64,000 bases of DNA from assembly GCA_017631275.1 (NCBI GenBank), contig JAGBTQ010000001.1, positions 1-64,000 of the forward strand. The letters run 5' to 3'. Each line of letters starts with the position of its first letter. Position 1 is the first letter of the stretch. Shown here in pieces: positions 17,409 to 25,718 of the stretch. The stretch comes from Alistipes sp. Lineage in GTDB: Bacteria > Bacteroidota > Bacteroidia > Bacteroidales > Rikenellaceae. The position numbers and the translations under genes were made by a program. The notes under the pieces were generated by a model. The model saw nothing but the letters and a program-made list of their open reading frames with translations. It ran no database searches and was not told the origin of the DNA.

Positions 17409-19579
17409 TAGTAACAAGAGTAAAACGAAGACGAGCAACAGCCCCGATGAAGGTGATTGACTCGTTTGTGGATAAGGGACTTGTCGAGGGTGGGCACGCC
17501 TCACTTCCTGATATCGATGTCGATTATGCATCGGACCGCCGTCAGGAGATGAAGGACTACCTTGAACAACGATACAATGTCGGAGGTCGTCAGCGTGTGT
17601 TCTCGGCAGGAACATTTACTACGCTAAAACTCAAAGCGGCACTCAAAGATGTGGCGCGAGTACACCGTGTGCCACACGGTACGGTAAACTACATAACGGC
17701 GATGCTCGATGATGGTGCCGACTGGACGGGACTATTCAAGATAGCCGTTACCAATCGTAAGGTCTACGACTTTATACAGACCTATCCCGAAGTGATTGAG
17801 GATGTACGAGTATTGCTCGGTCAACCAAAGGCGGCATCTGTGCACGCCTCTGCAATTATCGTTACCCCCGAAAAGCGTGATGGTAAGGAGGCAGATTGCT
17901 TTGACTTTCTGCCTATACGCAAGATGGACGGAGCGTTGGTATCGGAGTTTGATGGTTACTCTGTCGATGAGATTGGACTGCTTAAAGAGGATGTGCTGGC
18001 AACAAAGGAGTTGGCAAAACTCAGTGCCACCATAAACCTCGTAAATGAGCATTACAATCAGCAGCTGACCATAGAGATGATAACAAGCGAGATGCTCGAT
18101 GATGAGAAGACCTATCGGATACTCTCGGAGGGCAATACCCAGAATGTCTTTCAGTTCTCCTCACCGGGCATCACACGCTTTATTCAGGATGTGCAGCCCA
18201 ACTGCATAGAGGATCTGATTGCCATAAATGCTCTCTTTCGACCTGCTACACTCGATATCGGGGCAACCGATGACTATGTTCGTTACCGCCGAGGTGATGT
18301 GGCTCCGGTCTATAACTTCGGATGTTATGAGGCAACGAAGAACACCTACGGCATTATGGTCTATCAGGAGCAGTTTATGTCGGTGGCTCATACGCTCGGC
18401 GGCTTTGACCTCGGCAAGACCGACTATCTTCGTAAGGCTATCGGTAAGAAGAAAGCCGACCTTATGGCCTCGCTCAAAAACGACTTCATTGCGGGTGCTA
18501 TAAAGAATGGTTGTCCACCTTATGAGGCCGAGGAGATATGGGGTAAGATAGAGACTGCAGGTAAATACTCCTTCAACCGCTCTCACGCCGCAGCATACGC
18601 CCTTACAGCCTTCTGCGGAGCGTGGCTCAAGGCGAACTATCCGACAGCATTCTATACCGTGGCATTGCAATGGGCAGATGATAAGGAGATGCCGGCGCTT
18701 ATGTCGGAGATGGAGCGATGCTCGGTGGCGAAGATTGTTCCTCCCGACATCAATCACTCTACGGTGGAGTTCTTTACGGACTACAAGACAAATGAGATTT
18801 ATTGGTCACTTAGTAGAATTAAGTTCGTAGGCATTAGGACGGCAGAGTATATCGTTAAAGAGCGTTTACGCGGTGATTTCAGAGGTGTTGAAGACTTTAT
18901 TGAACGCATCTTTTATCGGAAGTTGAAGGGTTTTCGTGCAAGGCATTGGGATACGATAGATTCGACAGATAATAACCGAGTTCCAGTAAATACAAGGCAC
19001 TTGAAAAATATGATTTTAGCAGGATGCTTCGATAGAGTTGAAAATGTCAAGTCTGTAACTGAACGATATTCTATACTTAAAAGAGCTGCTGCTGCATTAA
19101 GACTTGAGTTGACAGATAGTGATGCGCCGGCAGAACTTCGTGATAAGCATTACTACTGGTCTCAGCAGCAGATTGCTGTCTCGGGTATCGGAATGATAGA
19201 CTATCGTCGCATATTCGACAACTCCCCTGACAGAGCATCGGTTAAGGGTAAAGCCTCATACATTCTACTTGCAGATGTGTTACGGAGAGAAAATGAAAAG
19301 CGTCGTGCAGCTATATGTGCTACCGTATCGGAATACTCTGAACATAGCTATAAAGACCAGGAAACTGGGATGAGCAAACGATTTGCCAAGTTATTGCTTT
19401 CTCAAAATGGTCAAACCGTGGAATGTGTGCTGTGGGATGAGTTTTACAAATCACACAAATCGGAACTTACACAAATTAGTGGAAAGATAATTATTCTCAC
19501 TGCGATGATACGATATAGCCATTATTCGGGCTGTAACACATTGCAGTCATATCATAATTCACTTCTATTCATTCAGTAA
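17405..19579 (+). CDS. Phage DNA polymerase III alpha, C-terminal half
   Basis: 724 residues. After a 32-residue head that does not resemble DnaE, the sequence resumes exactly at SLPDIDVDY (from S33) with the two catalytic palm aspartates, then fingers (FQFSSPGITRFIQDV, YQEQFMSVAHTLGGF, FNRSHAAAYALTAFCGAW), a helix-hairpin-helix region and an OB-fold near the C-terminus. The head ends GLVEGGHA just before S33. Joined at R494/S33 the two halves give about 1,186 residues, a normal DnaE length. Whether the halves are spliced or simply associate is not known. A DEDD exonuclease gene follows within 2 nt. Confidence 0.88.
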   Translation: MIVTRVKRRRATAPMKVIDSFVDKGLVEGGHASLPDIDVDYASDRRQEMKDYLEQRYNVGGRQRVFSAGTFTTLKLKAALKDVARVHRVPHGTVNYITAMLDDGADWTGLFKIAVTNRKVYDFIQTYPEVIEDVRVLLGQPKAASVHASAIIVTPEKRDGKEADCFDFLPIRKMDGALVSEFDGYSVDEIGLLKEDVLATKELAKLSATINLVNEHYNQQLTIEMITSEMLDDEKTYRILSEGNTQNVFQFSSPGITRFIQDVQPNCIEDLIAINALFRPATLDIGATDDYVRYRRGDVAPVYNFGCYEATKNTYGIMVYQEQFMSVAHTLGGFDLGKTDYLRKAIGKKKADLMASLKNDFIAGAIKNGCPPYEAEEIWGKIETAGKYSFNRSHAAAYALTAFCGAWLKANYPTAFYTVALQWADDKEMPALMSEMERCSVAKIVPPDINHSTVEFFTDYKTNEIYWSLSRIKFVGIRTAEYIVKERLRGDFRGVEDFIERIFYRKLKGFRARHWDTIDSTDNNRVPVNTRHLKNMILAGCFDRVENVKSVTERYSILKRAAAALRLELTDSDAPAELRDKHYYWSQQQIAVSGIGMIDYRRIFDNSPDRASVKGKASYILLADVLRRENEKRRAAICATVSEYSEHSYKDQETGMSKRFAKLLLSQNGQTVECVLWDEFYKSHKSELTQISGKIIILTAMIRYSHYSGCNTLQSYHNSLLFIQ

Positions 19580-19580
19580 T

Positions 19581-20345
19581 ATGGCTCCAAAGACAGAACA
19601 AAAAATATATGTAGGCATCGGACTCGACTTTGAGACAGGTGGTCTTGATCCGCAGACTTGTGCCTGCACCCAGATAGCAGTACAAGCGGTAAGGCTCGAC
19701 TCTTGGCAGGTGATTGACCAGTATCAGGCTTACATCTATCCCTATACCAGGAAATTTGATGGGTTGAGCGTAAAGAAAGTGCTTAAGACTCGACGAGAAT
19801 TGGAGAAGGAAGAGAACACCCCCATGCTCTATGAGGATAAGGCATTGGATTATTCGGCTATAACAATGGATATGTTGCGCAAACAAGGAGTTAACATCAA
19901 GCAGGTTGCAGCTGAAATCATAGCCTTTGCCAAACGGAATACCATATCTGTCGGTAAGCAGTGTAAGCCCTTTCTTATTGGGCAGAATATTCAGTTCGAT
20001 ATCGGCTTTTTGCAGCAGATGATGAACTATGCCGGACTTATGGAGGAGTTTGAGAAGACCTTTGCAGGAACAACAGATTACTACGGACACTTTCAGCCTC
20101 ACTATATCGATACGATTCTTATAGGTCGATTAGCTTTCGCAGCCGACAAGGAGGTAACATCATACAAATTGGAGATTGTTGCTTCGCAATTAGGCGTAGA
20201 CCTCGACGATGCTCACGATGCAGCAGCCGATGTTACAGCAACACTCGATGTGCTGGGCGTCTATACCTCACGCTTGAGAAACAACGAGGGAGCGACGATG
20301 ACAACTGGGCAACGAGATAAAACAAGAAAACATTTCAAAATATGA
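19581..20345 (+). CDS. DnaQ-like 3'-5' exonuclease (proofreading subunit)
   Basis: A DEDDh exonuclease of 254 residues: Exo I GLDFETGG (D13, E15), Exo II around IGQNIQFDIGF (about 133-143) and Exo III HDAAAD (H about 213, D about 218). The gene starts 1 nt after the stop of the polymerase half, so it is almost certainly the proofreading subunit of this phage polymerase, in place of host DnaQ. Its 3' end overlaps the next ORF by 4 nt. Confidence 0.87.
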   Translation: MAPKTEQKIYVGIGLDFETGGLDPQTCACTQIAVQAVRLDSWQVIDQYQAYIYPYTRKFDGLSVKKVLKTRRELEKEENTPMLYEDKALDYSAITMDMLRKQGVNIKQVAAEIIAFAKRNTISVGKQCKPFLIGQNIQFDIGFLQQMMNYAGLMEEFEKTFAGTTDYYGHFQPHYIDTILIGRLAFAADKEVTSYKLEIVASQLGVDLDDAHDAAADVTATLDVLGVYTSRLRNNEGATMTTGQRDKTRKHFKI

Positions 20346-20635
20346 CACAGGAAAACAGACTCCCGGAGGAAGTGCCCGAGACCATTACATTTCGCACTGC
20401 TGACCGAATGATGTATGGAGCATTAGGGTACGACGGCAATGAACTGATGGCTGTGATTTCGGGCTACGACCTCGAAATCAAGTTCAATATGCGACTCATC
20501 AACTCGCTGGCCGATGCCGAGGCGTGCGCCAATGCTCTGGCCGATGTCTTCTATGAGGCACTGATGGATCAATTAATTCGAGAAAATAAACCATTTGCTA
20601 AACCTCCCGAAGCAAAAACACCTACTCTTAAATAA
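20342..20635 (+). CDS. Small phage protein of unknown function
   Basis: A 97-residue soluble acidic protein with no recognised motif. It overlaps the exonuclease stop (ATGA) and ends 13 nt before the likely ATG of the small terminase gene. A short C-terminal proline-rich tail (KPFAKPPEAKTP) is visible. Position suggests late or packaging function, but this is weak. Confidence 0.5.
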   Translation: MTQENRLPEEVPETITFRTADRMMYGALGYDGNELMAVISGYDLEIKFNMRLINSLADAEACANALADVFYEALMDQLIRENKPFAKPPEAKTPTLK

Positions 20636-20648
20636 AAGAGAAAAAGAT

Positions 20649-21173
20649 ATGTCGGAACTAAATGATAACATACAGAATAACCCTGAGGAGAAGCCACTCA
20701 CTGAGCAGGAGTTGCAGTTCTGTGATCTCTATGTGAATGGAGGAGCAATGTATGCGGGACGACCGGCTAAGTGCTTCAAGGAGGTGTTTGGCGAAGATGC
20801 TACCAAATACCCCTCTGCAGCAGTAAATCGTATGCTACGCAGGCCTCACATATTGGCTCATATCAAGGAGCTATTGTCATCGGACCGCTTTGAGATGGAG
20901 ACTATGGCAGTGAAACTTCAAGTGGCAGAAACACTCAAATCTGTAATGGATGAGACAGCCTCATCGGACTATACAGACCGTTTTGGTGTGCCTCTTTCAC
21001 CGGCTCCGCTCCGTGCAGTTTCGGTCAATGCAGCAAAGGCTCTGATGGATATTTTCCCCATCAAGCATAAGGAGGAGAATAGACTGCGTATCGAGGGTGC
21101 TGATGGCAATGTGATATTCAATGTGATAGTCCCGACTAACCCTCCTAAAGATGAGCAAAAAGAGGAAGAGTAA
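20649..21173 (+). CDS. Small terminase subunit
   Basis: 174 residues from the ATG at 20649, which is preferred over a frame opening at 20595 because that would overlap the previous gene and add a non-conserved N-terminus. The pattern LTEQELQFCDLYVNGG, then YPSAAVNRMLRRPHILAHI is that of Terminase_2-type small subunits (helix-turn-helix for pac/cos recognition, then oligomerisation helices). The matching large subunit is not here but at 55533-57122, 34 kb away and on the other strand. Confidence 0.8.
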   Translation: MSELNDNIQNNPEEKPLTEQELQFCDLYVNGGAMYAGRPAKCFKEVFGEDATKYPSAAVNRMLRRPHILAHIKELLSSDRFEMETMAVKLQVAETLKSVMDETASSDYTDRFGVPLSPAPLRAVSVNAAKALMDIFPIKHKEENRLRIEGADGNVIFNVIVPTNPPKDEQKEEE

Positions 21174-21318
21174 AAGCAAGGTAACCCGAAAGGATATTGC
21201 GTGGTGGACCTACTTCGTGATAATGATAGCACTTGTCATCTTCGGGTTCTGGAACAGCGAGGCGGCAGAGGCCCTGCTCCGAGCAATTAGAGAAGCATTT
21301 TCACTACTAATGGAATAA
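21151..21318 (+). CDS. 55-residue single-TM protein, holin-like
   Basis: A short ORF starting inside the terminase 3' end (23-nt overlap). The product has a very basic N-terminus (KKRKSKSKVTRK), one membrane segment (about residues 18-35, WWTYFVIMIALVIFGFW) and a short amphipathic tail. This topology fits a small holin or spanin-type lysis protein. It is placed directly before another single-TM protein, which supports a lysis cassette. Confidence 0.6.
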   Translation: MSKKRKSKSKVTRKDIAWWTYFVIMIALVIFGFWNSEAAEALLRAIREAFSLLME

Positions 21319-21321
21319 ACA

Positions 21322-21624
21322 ATGGAACAGCTTAAAGAATTTGTACTTAAGCACTTTAAGGTCATTACCGTAGTGCTGACTTTCGTGCTGACGATGTACA
21401 TCCAGCACCTGAACAACACCCGCCAGATTGAGGAGTTACTCAACAAATGCGAAGTGCTCGACACGAAGATTAAGGATCAGTACGAGCGTATTGATGCCAT
21501 CAAACTCGACAAGGCAGTTTTCGAGGCTACTATCACCCAGTTCGCCTCTATACAGAACGACCTGCACGAGATTCGTGAAGACCTTCGTGCACTCTTGGAA
21601 CACAACGCAGTATGTGGTAAATAG
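21322..21624 (+). CDS. Single-TM coiled-coil protein, lysis cassette
   Basis: 100 residues. One N-terminal membrane segment (about residues 12-27, FKVITVVLTFVLTMYI) is followed by a long predicted coiled coil (IEELLNKCEVLDTKIKDQYERI and on). The layout resembles holins or antiholins of Bacteroides phages. It begins 3 nt after the previous stop, so the two are coupled. Confidence 0.6.
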   Translation: MEQLKEFVLKHFKVITVVLTFVLTMYIQHLNNTRQIEELLNKCEVLDTKIKDQYERIDAIKLDKAVFEATITQFASIQNDLHEIREDLRALLEHNAVCGK

Positions 21625-21626
21625 CA

Positions 21627-21833
21627 ATGGTGAATAACGCACATATTACAGTAATTCCTTCCAAGGAGCTCACTGCGATGAGGCTCGATGACCTTGTTGG
21701 TTGTCGTGGCCTCGTCGTGGAGGTTCTCGCAGAAGATCGCACGAGGAATCGTGGTGCTTTGGTGTTGCTCGAAGAGCCTTACTTAGGCGAGTATCTATGG
21801 TTTATTCCCGAAAATTCTATAAGTTATGAGTAA
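21627..21833 (+). CDS. Small beta-rich phage protein
   Basis: A 68-residue soluble protein, mostly predicted beta strands (MRLDDLVGCRGLVVEVL, RGALVLLEEPYLGEYLWFIP), perhaps an SH3-like fold. It lies 2 nt after the previous gene and overlaps the next by 8 nt within the lysis cassette. Function unknown. Confidence 0.55.
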   Translation: MVNNAHITVIPSKELTAMRLDDLVGCRGLVVEVLAEDRTRNRGALVLLEEPYLGEYLWFIPENSISYE

Positions 21834-22428
21834 GTTTTCACAAATCCTATTGGCAATAATCCTCCTGCTTGGAGGAGTTGTATTCTTGCAGTACAAACAC
21901 TCCGCTCGGCTATCCGATGAGCGAGACCGTTACAAACAGAATAACACTGCTCTGCTATCGAATATCGAGCGTATGCAGATTGACTCCACAACGATGGCAG
22001 TCGATGTAAAAGCATTGCGATTAACCATTGATGAGTATGAGCGATTTCGTGCTGCTGATGCAGAGAAGATTCGTCAGATGGGAGTCAAAATCAAAAACCT
22101 TCAAGCTGCTGCAAAACATCAGTTGGAGGTGGCTGCACCCATCAATGCTATAATCCGAGATACTGTATTTATTCGAGATACAGTACAAGTAGTTCAGCAG
22201 AAGGTCGAGATGGTTTCACCACATATCCAACTTGATGCAGTTATTGATAACGATAGTCTCAAAGGTGATATCCGATTGCCTGTTACTCTACAACAGACCG
22301 TATGGGTCGAATACAAGCGTAAATGTCTCTTTTGGAAGAAGGTTAAGGCAATCCACCAGACCATATCAAGCGACAATCCTTATGTCGATATCAAGTACTC
22401 CGAATACATACAAATAGACAAGAAATAA
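21826..22428 (+). CDS. Rz-like / DUF6549-like membrane-anchored protein
   Basis: 200 residues. An N-terminal signal anchor (about residues 5-22) is followed by a long helical region with SDERDRYKQNNTALLSNIERM, then RDTVFIRDTVQVVQQ and a beta-rich C-terminal part. This is the layout of the Rz-like inner membrane spanin or DUF6549 proteins seen in Bacteroides phages. It is the last phage gene of this segment: a host-type hairpin begins 4 nt after its stop. Confidence 0.6.
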   Translation: MSKFSQILLAIILLLGGVVFLQYKHSARLSDERDRYKQNNTALLSNIERMQIDSTTMAVDVKALRLTIDEYERFRAADAEKIRQMGVKIKNLQAAAKHQLEVAAPINAIIRDTVFIRDTVQVVQQKVEMVSPHIQLDAVIDNDSLKGDIRLPVTLQQTVWVEYKRKCLFWKKVKAIHQTISSDNPYVDIKYSEYIQIDKK

Positions 22429-22431
22429 AAG

Positions 22432-22470
22432 CAATGGCGACTACTCATTTGAGCAGTCGCCATTGTCATT
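22432..22470. terminator. Bidirectional terminator hairpin at the phage/host junction
   Basis: A 15-bp stem with one mismatch (22432-22446 with 22451-22465, loop ATTT) between convergent genes. The stem core GGCGACTACTC and its complement recur in the hairpin after nadA at 41622-41653, so this is probably a chromosomal element and marks where host DNA begins. Confidence 0.8.
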
Positions 22471-22491
22471 TAACTAAAAACTTGTTTATAT

Positions 22492-23784
22492 TTACTTATG
22501 CAGAGTAAATTCAAATCGAAGACCACAACCAGTTCTATTGGTTGCTTCTATTAAGCCGCCGTGGAATTGGACTGCGTGTTTTACAATGGCAAGCCCGAGA
22601 CCTGTACCACCCTTTTGGCGGGAGCGACCCTTATCCACACGATAGAAGCGCTCGAAGAGGTGTGATAGGTGTTTCTGCTCAACACCCTTGCCATCATCCT
22701 CAAAGCGGATGCGGCACAACTTCTCATTGTTTTCAAGTAGCGATATATAGATGTTTCTACCCTCGGAATAGGCAATGGCATTCTCGGTTAGGTTGCGGAA
22801 AATGGAGCCAATCAACGATGGATTGCCATCAATGACAACCTCGTCATTAAAATCGCTATGGAGCATCAGGCGTTCATCTTCGGGCAGCATCTCCAACTCC
22901 TTAGCTACCTCATCAATTATATCGTTTATTACAACTCTCTCTTTGCCAATCAAGGCACTGCCATCCTCCATTCGGGTAATGAGTGAGACGTCATTAAGCA
23001 GTCTTCGAAGGCGATCGTTATGGGCATAGCATCTCTCGATAAGTCCCTGACGCTTCTCTTCGCTAAGGCTAATACCCGATAGCAGTGTTTCAAGGCATAT
23101 TTGAATGGATGCTACGGGGGTTTTCAACTCGTGGTTAATGTTATTTGTCAGTTGTCGTTTAAGGCGGGTTCGTTCTTGTTCTGCTTCGTATCGATTGACA
23201 CGCTCGATATCCTTGCCAAGTTTGCGAGTGGTAAAGTATGCCACAATGCTCATCACAAGTGTGATTGATATCATCACAACAAGGAACGACCAGTCCGCTT
23301 CAAGCAGGTCTTGCAAGGTGCCGGAATAGGGAATTGCCGTGCGTACGATTGCTCGTTCACCTCGTGTTGCAGAGTAGAAATATTCGCGGCCATCACTTGT
23401 CGATTGTCTACTGATATTATAGCCTGCGCCTTTGGTCAAGGCATCGGCTATCTCTGGTCTACCTCGGTGATTATCAAGCGAGTCGAGCGATATGGTATTG
23501 TCGTAAACAACAGCACCCGAAAGCGTGATTATTGATATTCGTAACTCATCGAAAGGCTTGTCGTGTGTCGCAATATACTCTTCAAAAGGCTCTCCATCTT
23601 CAACTGTGGTAAGCAGATGACGATTATACTGCTGCAGTTGTGCATTTAGAAATTCCGACTTATACTCTTTTTCTCGTATATATTGAAATCCGACAAAACA
23701 GAGGACCATTGTCCACGAGAAGACTATCAGTTGTAAAAAGAGTCGCTTATGATATGATATTTTAGTCTCGGAAGCCATATCCAA
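22492..23784 (-). CDS. phoR: PhoR-like sensor histidine kinase
   Basis: A 430-residue membrane kinase: TM1 at about residues 13-34, a periplasmic domain to about 165, TM2 at about 167-184, a HAMP-like linker, the phosphoacceptor NINHELKTP (H218), an N box (NLTENAIAYS), and G boxes FEDDGKGV and GGTGLGLAI. Its start overlaps the 3' end of the response-regulator gene by about 20 nt. The divergent pstSCAB operon supports a phosphate-sensing role, so PhoR is the likely identity, although the name rests on context. A start at the second in-frame ATG (23778) is equally possible. Confidence 0.85.
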   Translation of the reverse strand: MDMASETKISYHKRLFLQLIVFSWTMVLCFVGFQYIREKEYKSEFLNAQLQQYNRHLLTTVEDGEPFEEYIATHDKPFDELRISIITLSGAVVYDNTISLDSLDNHRGRPEIADALTKGAGYNISRQSTSDGREYFYSATRGERAIVRTAIPYSGTLQDLLEADWSFLVVMISITLVMSIVAYFTTRKLGKDIERVNRYEAEQERTRLKRQLTNNINHELKTPVASIQICLETLLSGISLSEEKRQGLIERCYAHNDRLRRLLNDVSLITRMEDGSALIGKERVVINDIIDEVAKELEMLPEDERLMLHSDFNDEVVIDGNPSLIGSIFRNLTENAIAYSEGRNIYISLLENNEKLCRIRFEDDGKGVEQKHLSHLFERFYRVDKGRSRQKGGTGLGLAIVKHAVQFHGGLIEATNRTGCGLRFEFTLHK

Positions 23785-24460
23785 ATCCTGAACGGGTTAC
23801 AATATACGAGCCGTAAGCACCAATCTTTGAACGCACGCGCGTAATATTTACATCAATAGTACGGTCCAACACGACCACTTCATCGCTCCATACATGGCTC
23901 AGTATCTGCTCTCGCGAGAGTATCTTTCCTCTATGAGAAACAAGGTAGACTAACAATTCAAACTCTTTTCGAGCGAGCCTCACCTCCTGCCCATCGACGG
24001 TACAACGCTTAAATTCTAAATCGAGTTGCAGTCCCTCCACTTGAAGCGTGTTCGTTTTTTCGGTAGGTGTAGCGCAAATCTTCTGACCACTTGTTCTGCG
24101 AAGGACACTCTTCACGCGAGCTATTACATTGCGGATAGTGTAGGGCTTCATAATATAATCATCTGCACCAATATTCAGTCCCATAACCATATCGTCCTCA
24201 GTATCACGGGCTGTACAGAAGATAATGGGAATATCGGCAGTGGAGATATCTGCCTTCAGCATCTTTGCCATTTTAATGCCGCTTATATCTCCCATCATTA
24301 TATCCAACAATATTAATGAATATGTTTGCAGGTTGTAGGTCAAAGCCTCCTCTGCACTAAGAGCTATATCAACATCATAGCCCTCATTTTCAAGATTGAG
24401 TTTTAGGACCTCACATAGAGTCTCCTCGTCATCTACAATCAAAATTCGTTCAACGGCCAT
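23762..24460 (-). CDS. phoB: PhoB-like OmpR-family response regulator
   Basis: 232 residues. The receiver domain has D10-D11, the phosphorylated D53 in LLLDIMMG and the lysine in IMKPYT. The C-terminal half is a winged helix with ARKEFELLVYL and the recognition helix region TIDVNITRVRSKI. It is transcribed divergently from pstS with 187 nt between, and forms an operon with the kinase gene. Regulation of the pst operon by phosphate limitation is the obvious inference. Confidence 0.87.
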   Translation of the reverse strand: MAVERILIVDDEETLCEVLKLNLENEGYDVDIALSAEEALTYNLQTYSLILLDIMMGDISGIKMAKMLKADISTADIPIIFCTARDTEDDMVMGLNIGADDYIMKPYTIRNVIARVKSVLRRTSGQKICATPTEKTNTLQVEGLQLDLEFKRCTVDGQEVRLARKEFELLVYLVSHRGKILSREQILSHVWSDEVVVLDRTIDVNITRVRSKIGAYGSYIVTRSGFGYGFRD

Positions 24461-24647
24461 ATATTGTAAATCATATTTGTGCTACAAAATTACATATAAT
24501 ATTTCACACTGTTACCGGTGCAGTCGAGATTTAATAAAAATGTAATATTTTCTTGTAGATCAGCATTTAACCAAAGCCTAACTTTTTTGAAATATTTATG
24601 AAATATTATCCCGATACTTTTGCGGTGAAATCATTAAAGAGAAATAT
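24461..24647. promoter_or_regulatory. Divergent phoB / pstS promoter region
   Basis: For pstS, TACTTTTG at 24615-24622 matches the -7 box TAnnTTTG, 26 nt before the ATG at 24648; the nearest upstream TTG (24587-24589) is rather far at 25 nt. For phoB on the minus strand, TAATTTTG reads from 24492 to 24485. The AT-rich space between could hold PhoB boxes but I see no clear repeat pair. Confidence 0.6.
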
Positions 24648-25709
24648 ATGAAAAAGATTTTTAAGTCAGTCGTGACAATGGTCGCAGCTCTTACAATGGT
24701 ATCATGCGGCGGTAATGCAACAAATGGTAGCCGTGAGGCTCAGGAGCTCTCGGGTGCTGGTGCAACATTCCCTCTCCCTTTCTACAATGTTGTCTTTGAA
24801 AAATTTGCCGAGGTAAATGGAGATGTCGTTGCGTATGGTGGTATCGGCTCGGGTGGTGGTGTTCGCAACTTGCGTGATAAGATTGTCGATTTCGCTGGTA
24901 GCGATGCCTTCCTCTCGGATAAGGAGATGGCAGAGATGGCTCCCGTGGTACACATCCCAACCTGTATGGGTGCAGTAGTGTTGGCTTACAACCTCGACGG
25001 TGTTAAGGAACTCAAACTATCGGGTGAGATTATCGCCGACATCTTTGCTGGCAATATCAAAATGTGGAACGATGAGCGTCTTGCTGCTCTCAATCCCGAT
25101 GTAAAACTCCCTAATGAGTCTATCATTCCAGTATTCCGCTCTGATGGCTCGGGTACGACATTCGTCTTTACCGATTACCTGACAAAGGTGAGCCCTATGT
25201 GGAAGGAGAAGTTTGGTGCTGGCAAGTCGGTGAACTTTCCTTCGGGTCAGGCGGCAAAGGGAAATCCTGGCGTAGCTGGCGTAATCAAGCAGACCAAGAA
25301 CTCAATCGGCTATGTAGGCTCGGAGTATGCCTTTGCACAGAAGATTCCATATGCAAAGATTAAGAATCAGCGTGGCGAGATTGTAGAACCTAACGCAGCT
25401 TCTATCTCAGCAGCAGCTTCTGGTGTAATCCCCACTGATACTCGTTGCTCAATCACCAATGCCGATGCTAAGGGTGCTTATCCTATATCAACATTCACCT
25501 GGATGATTATCTACAAGGAGCAGAACTACTCTGACCGTAGCAAAGAACAAGCCTTAGCAACACTCGACTTGTTGAAGTATATTCTCTCTGATGAGGCACA
25601 GAACATTACCTCGGAGGTGCACTATGCTCCACTTCCCGCCAAGGCAAAGGAGTTGAGTATGACTAACTTAAAAACCGTGACTTATGACGGTGTGGCAATA
25701 TTGCAATAA
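24648..25709 (+). CDS. pstS: Phosphate-binding lipoprotein PstS
   Basis: 353 residues with a lipoprotein signal (lipobox VSC, Cys20). Phosphate-binding loops are visible: GAGATFPLPFY (about 37-47), GSGGGVRNL (about 66-74) with FAGSDAFLSD, and RSDGSGTTFVF (about 165-175). It captures phosphate in the periplasm for PstCAB. It leads a four-gene operon, pstSCAB, with gaps of 9 nt or less. Confidence 0.95.
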   Translation: MKKIFKSVVTMVAALTMVSCGGNATNGSREAQELSGAGATFPLPFYNVVFEKFAEVNGDVVAYGGIGSGGGVRNLRDKIVDFAGSDAFLSDKEMAEMAPVVHIPTCMGAVVLAYNLDGVKELKLSGEIIADIFAGNIKMWNDERLAALNPDVKLPNESIIPVFRSDGSGTTFVFTDYLTKVSPMWKEKFGAGKSVNFPSGQAAKGNPGVAGVIKQTKNSIGYVGSEYAFAQKIPYAKIKNQRGEIVEPNAASISAAASGVIPTDTRCSITNADAKGAYPISTFTWMIIYKEQNYSDRSKEQALATLDLLKYILSDEAQNITSEVHYAPLPAKAKELSMTNLKTVTYDGVAILQ

Positions 25710-25718
25710 CAGATAGCT

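Larger units (their letters stand above)
1..22431 (+). mobile_element. Prophage segment A (tail, replication, TerS, lysis)
   Basis: Every gene here is on the plus strand and most overlap by 4-30 nt, which is typical of phage operons. The content is phage-like throughout: fibre, gp32-like SSB, gp46/gp47-like proteins, helicase, primase, polymerase, small terminase and small membrane proteins. The segment is open at the left edge of the window and stops within a few bases of a host-type hairpin at 22432. No large terminase, portal, capsid or integrase is present in it. The large terminase and an integrase lie in a second segment at 54502-61062, so this is probably one part of a rearranged prophage. 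That link is inference. Confidence 0.8.

Noticed and set aside
22429-22495. An att core shared between the segment A end and the integrase end
   Set aside because: I compared both orientations by eye and found only short, gapped similarity (about TTAGTTAATGAC), not a convincing common core.
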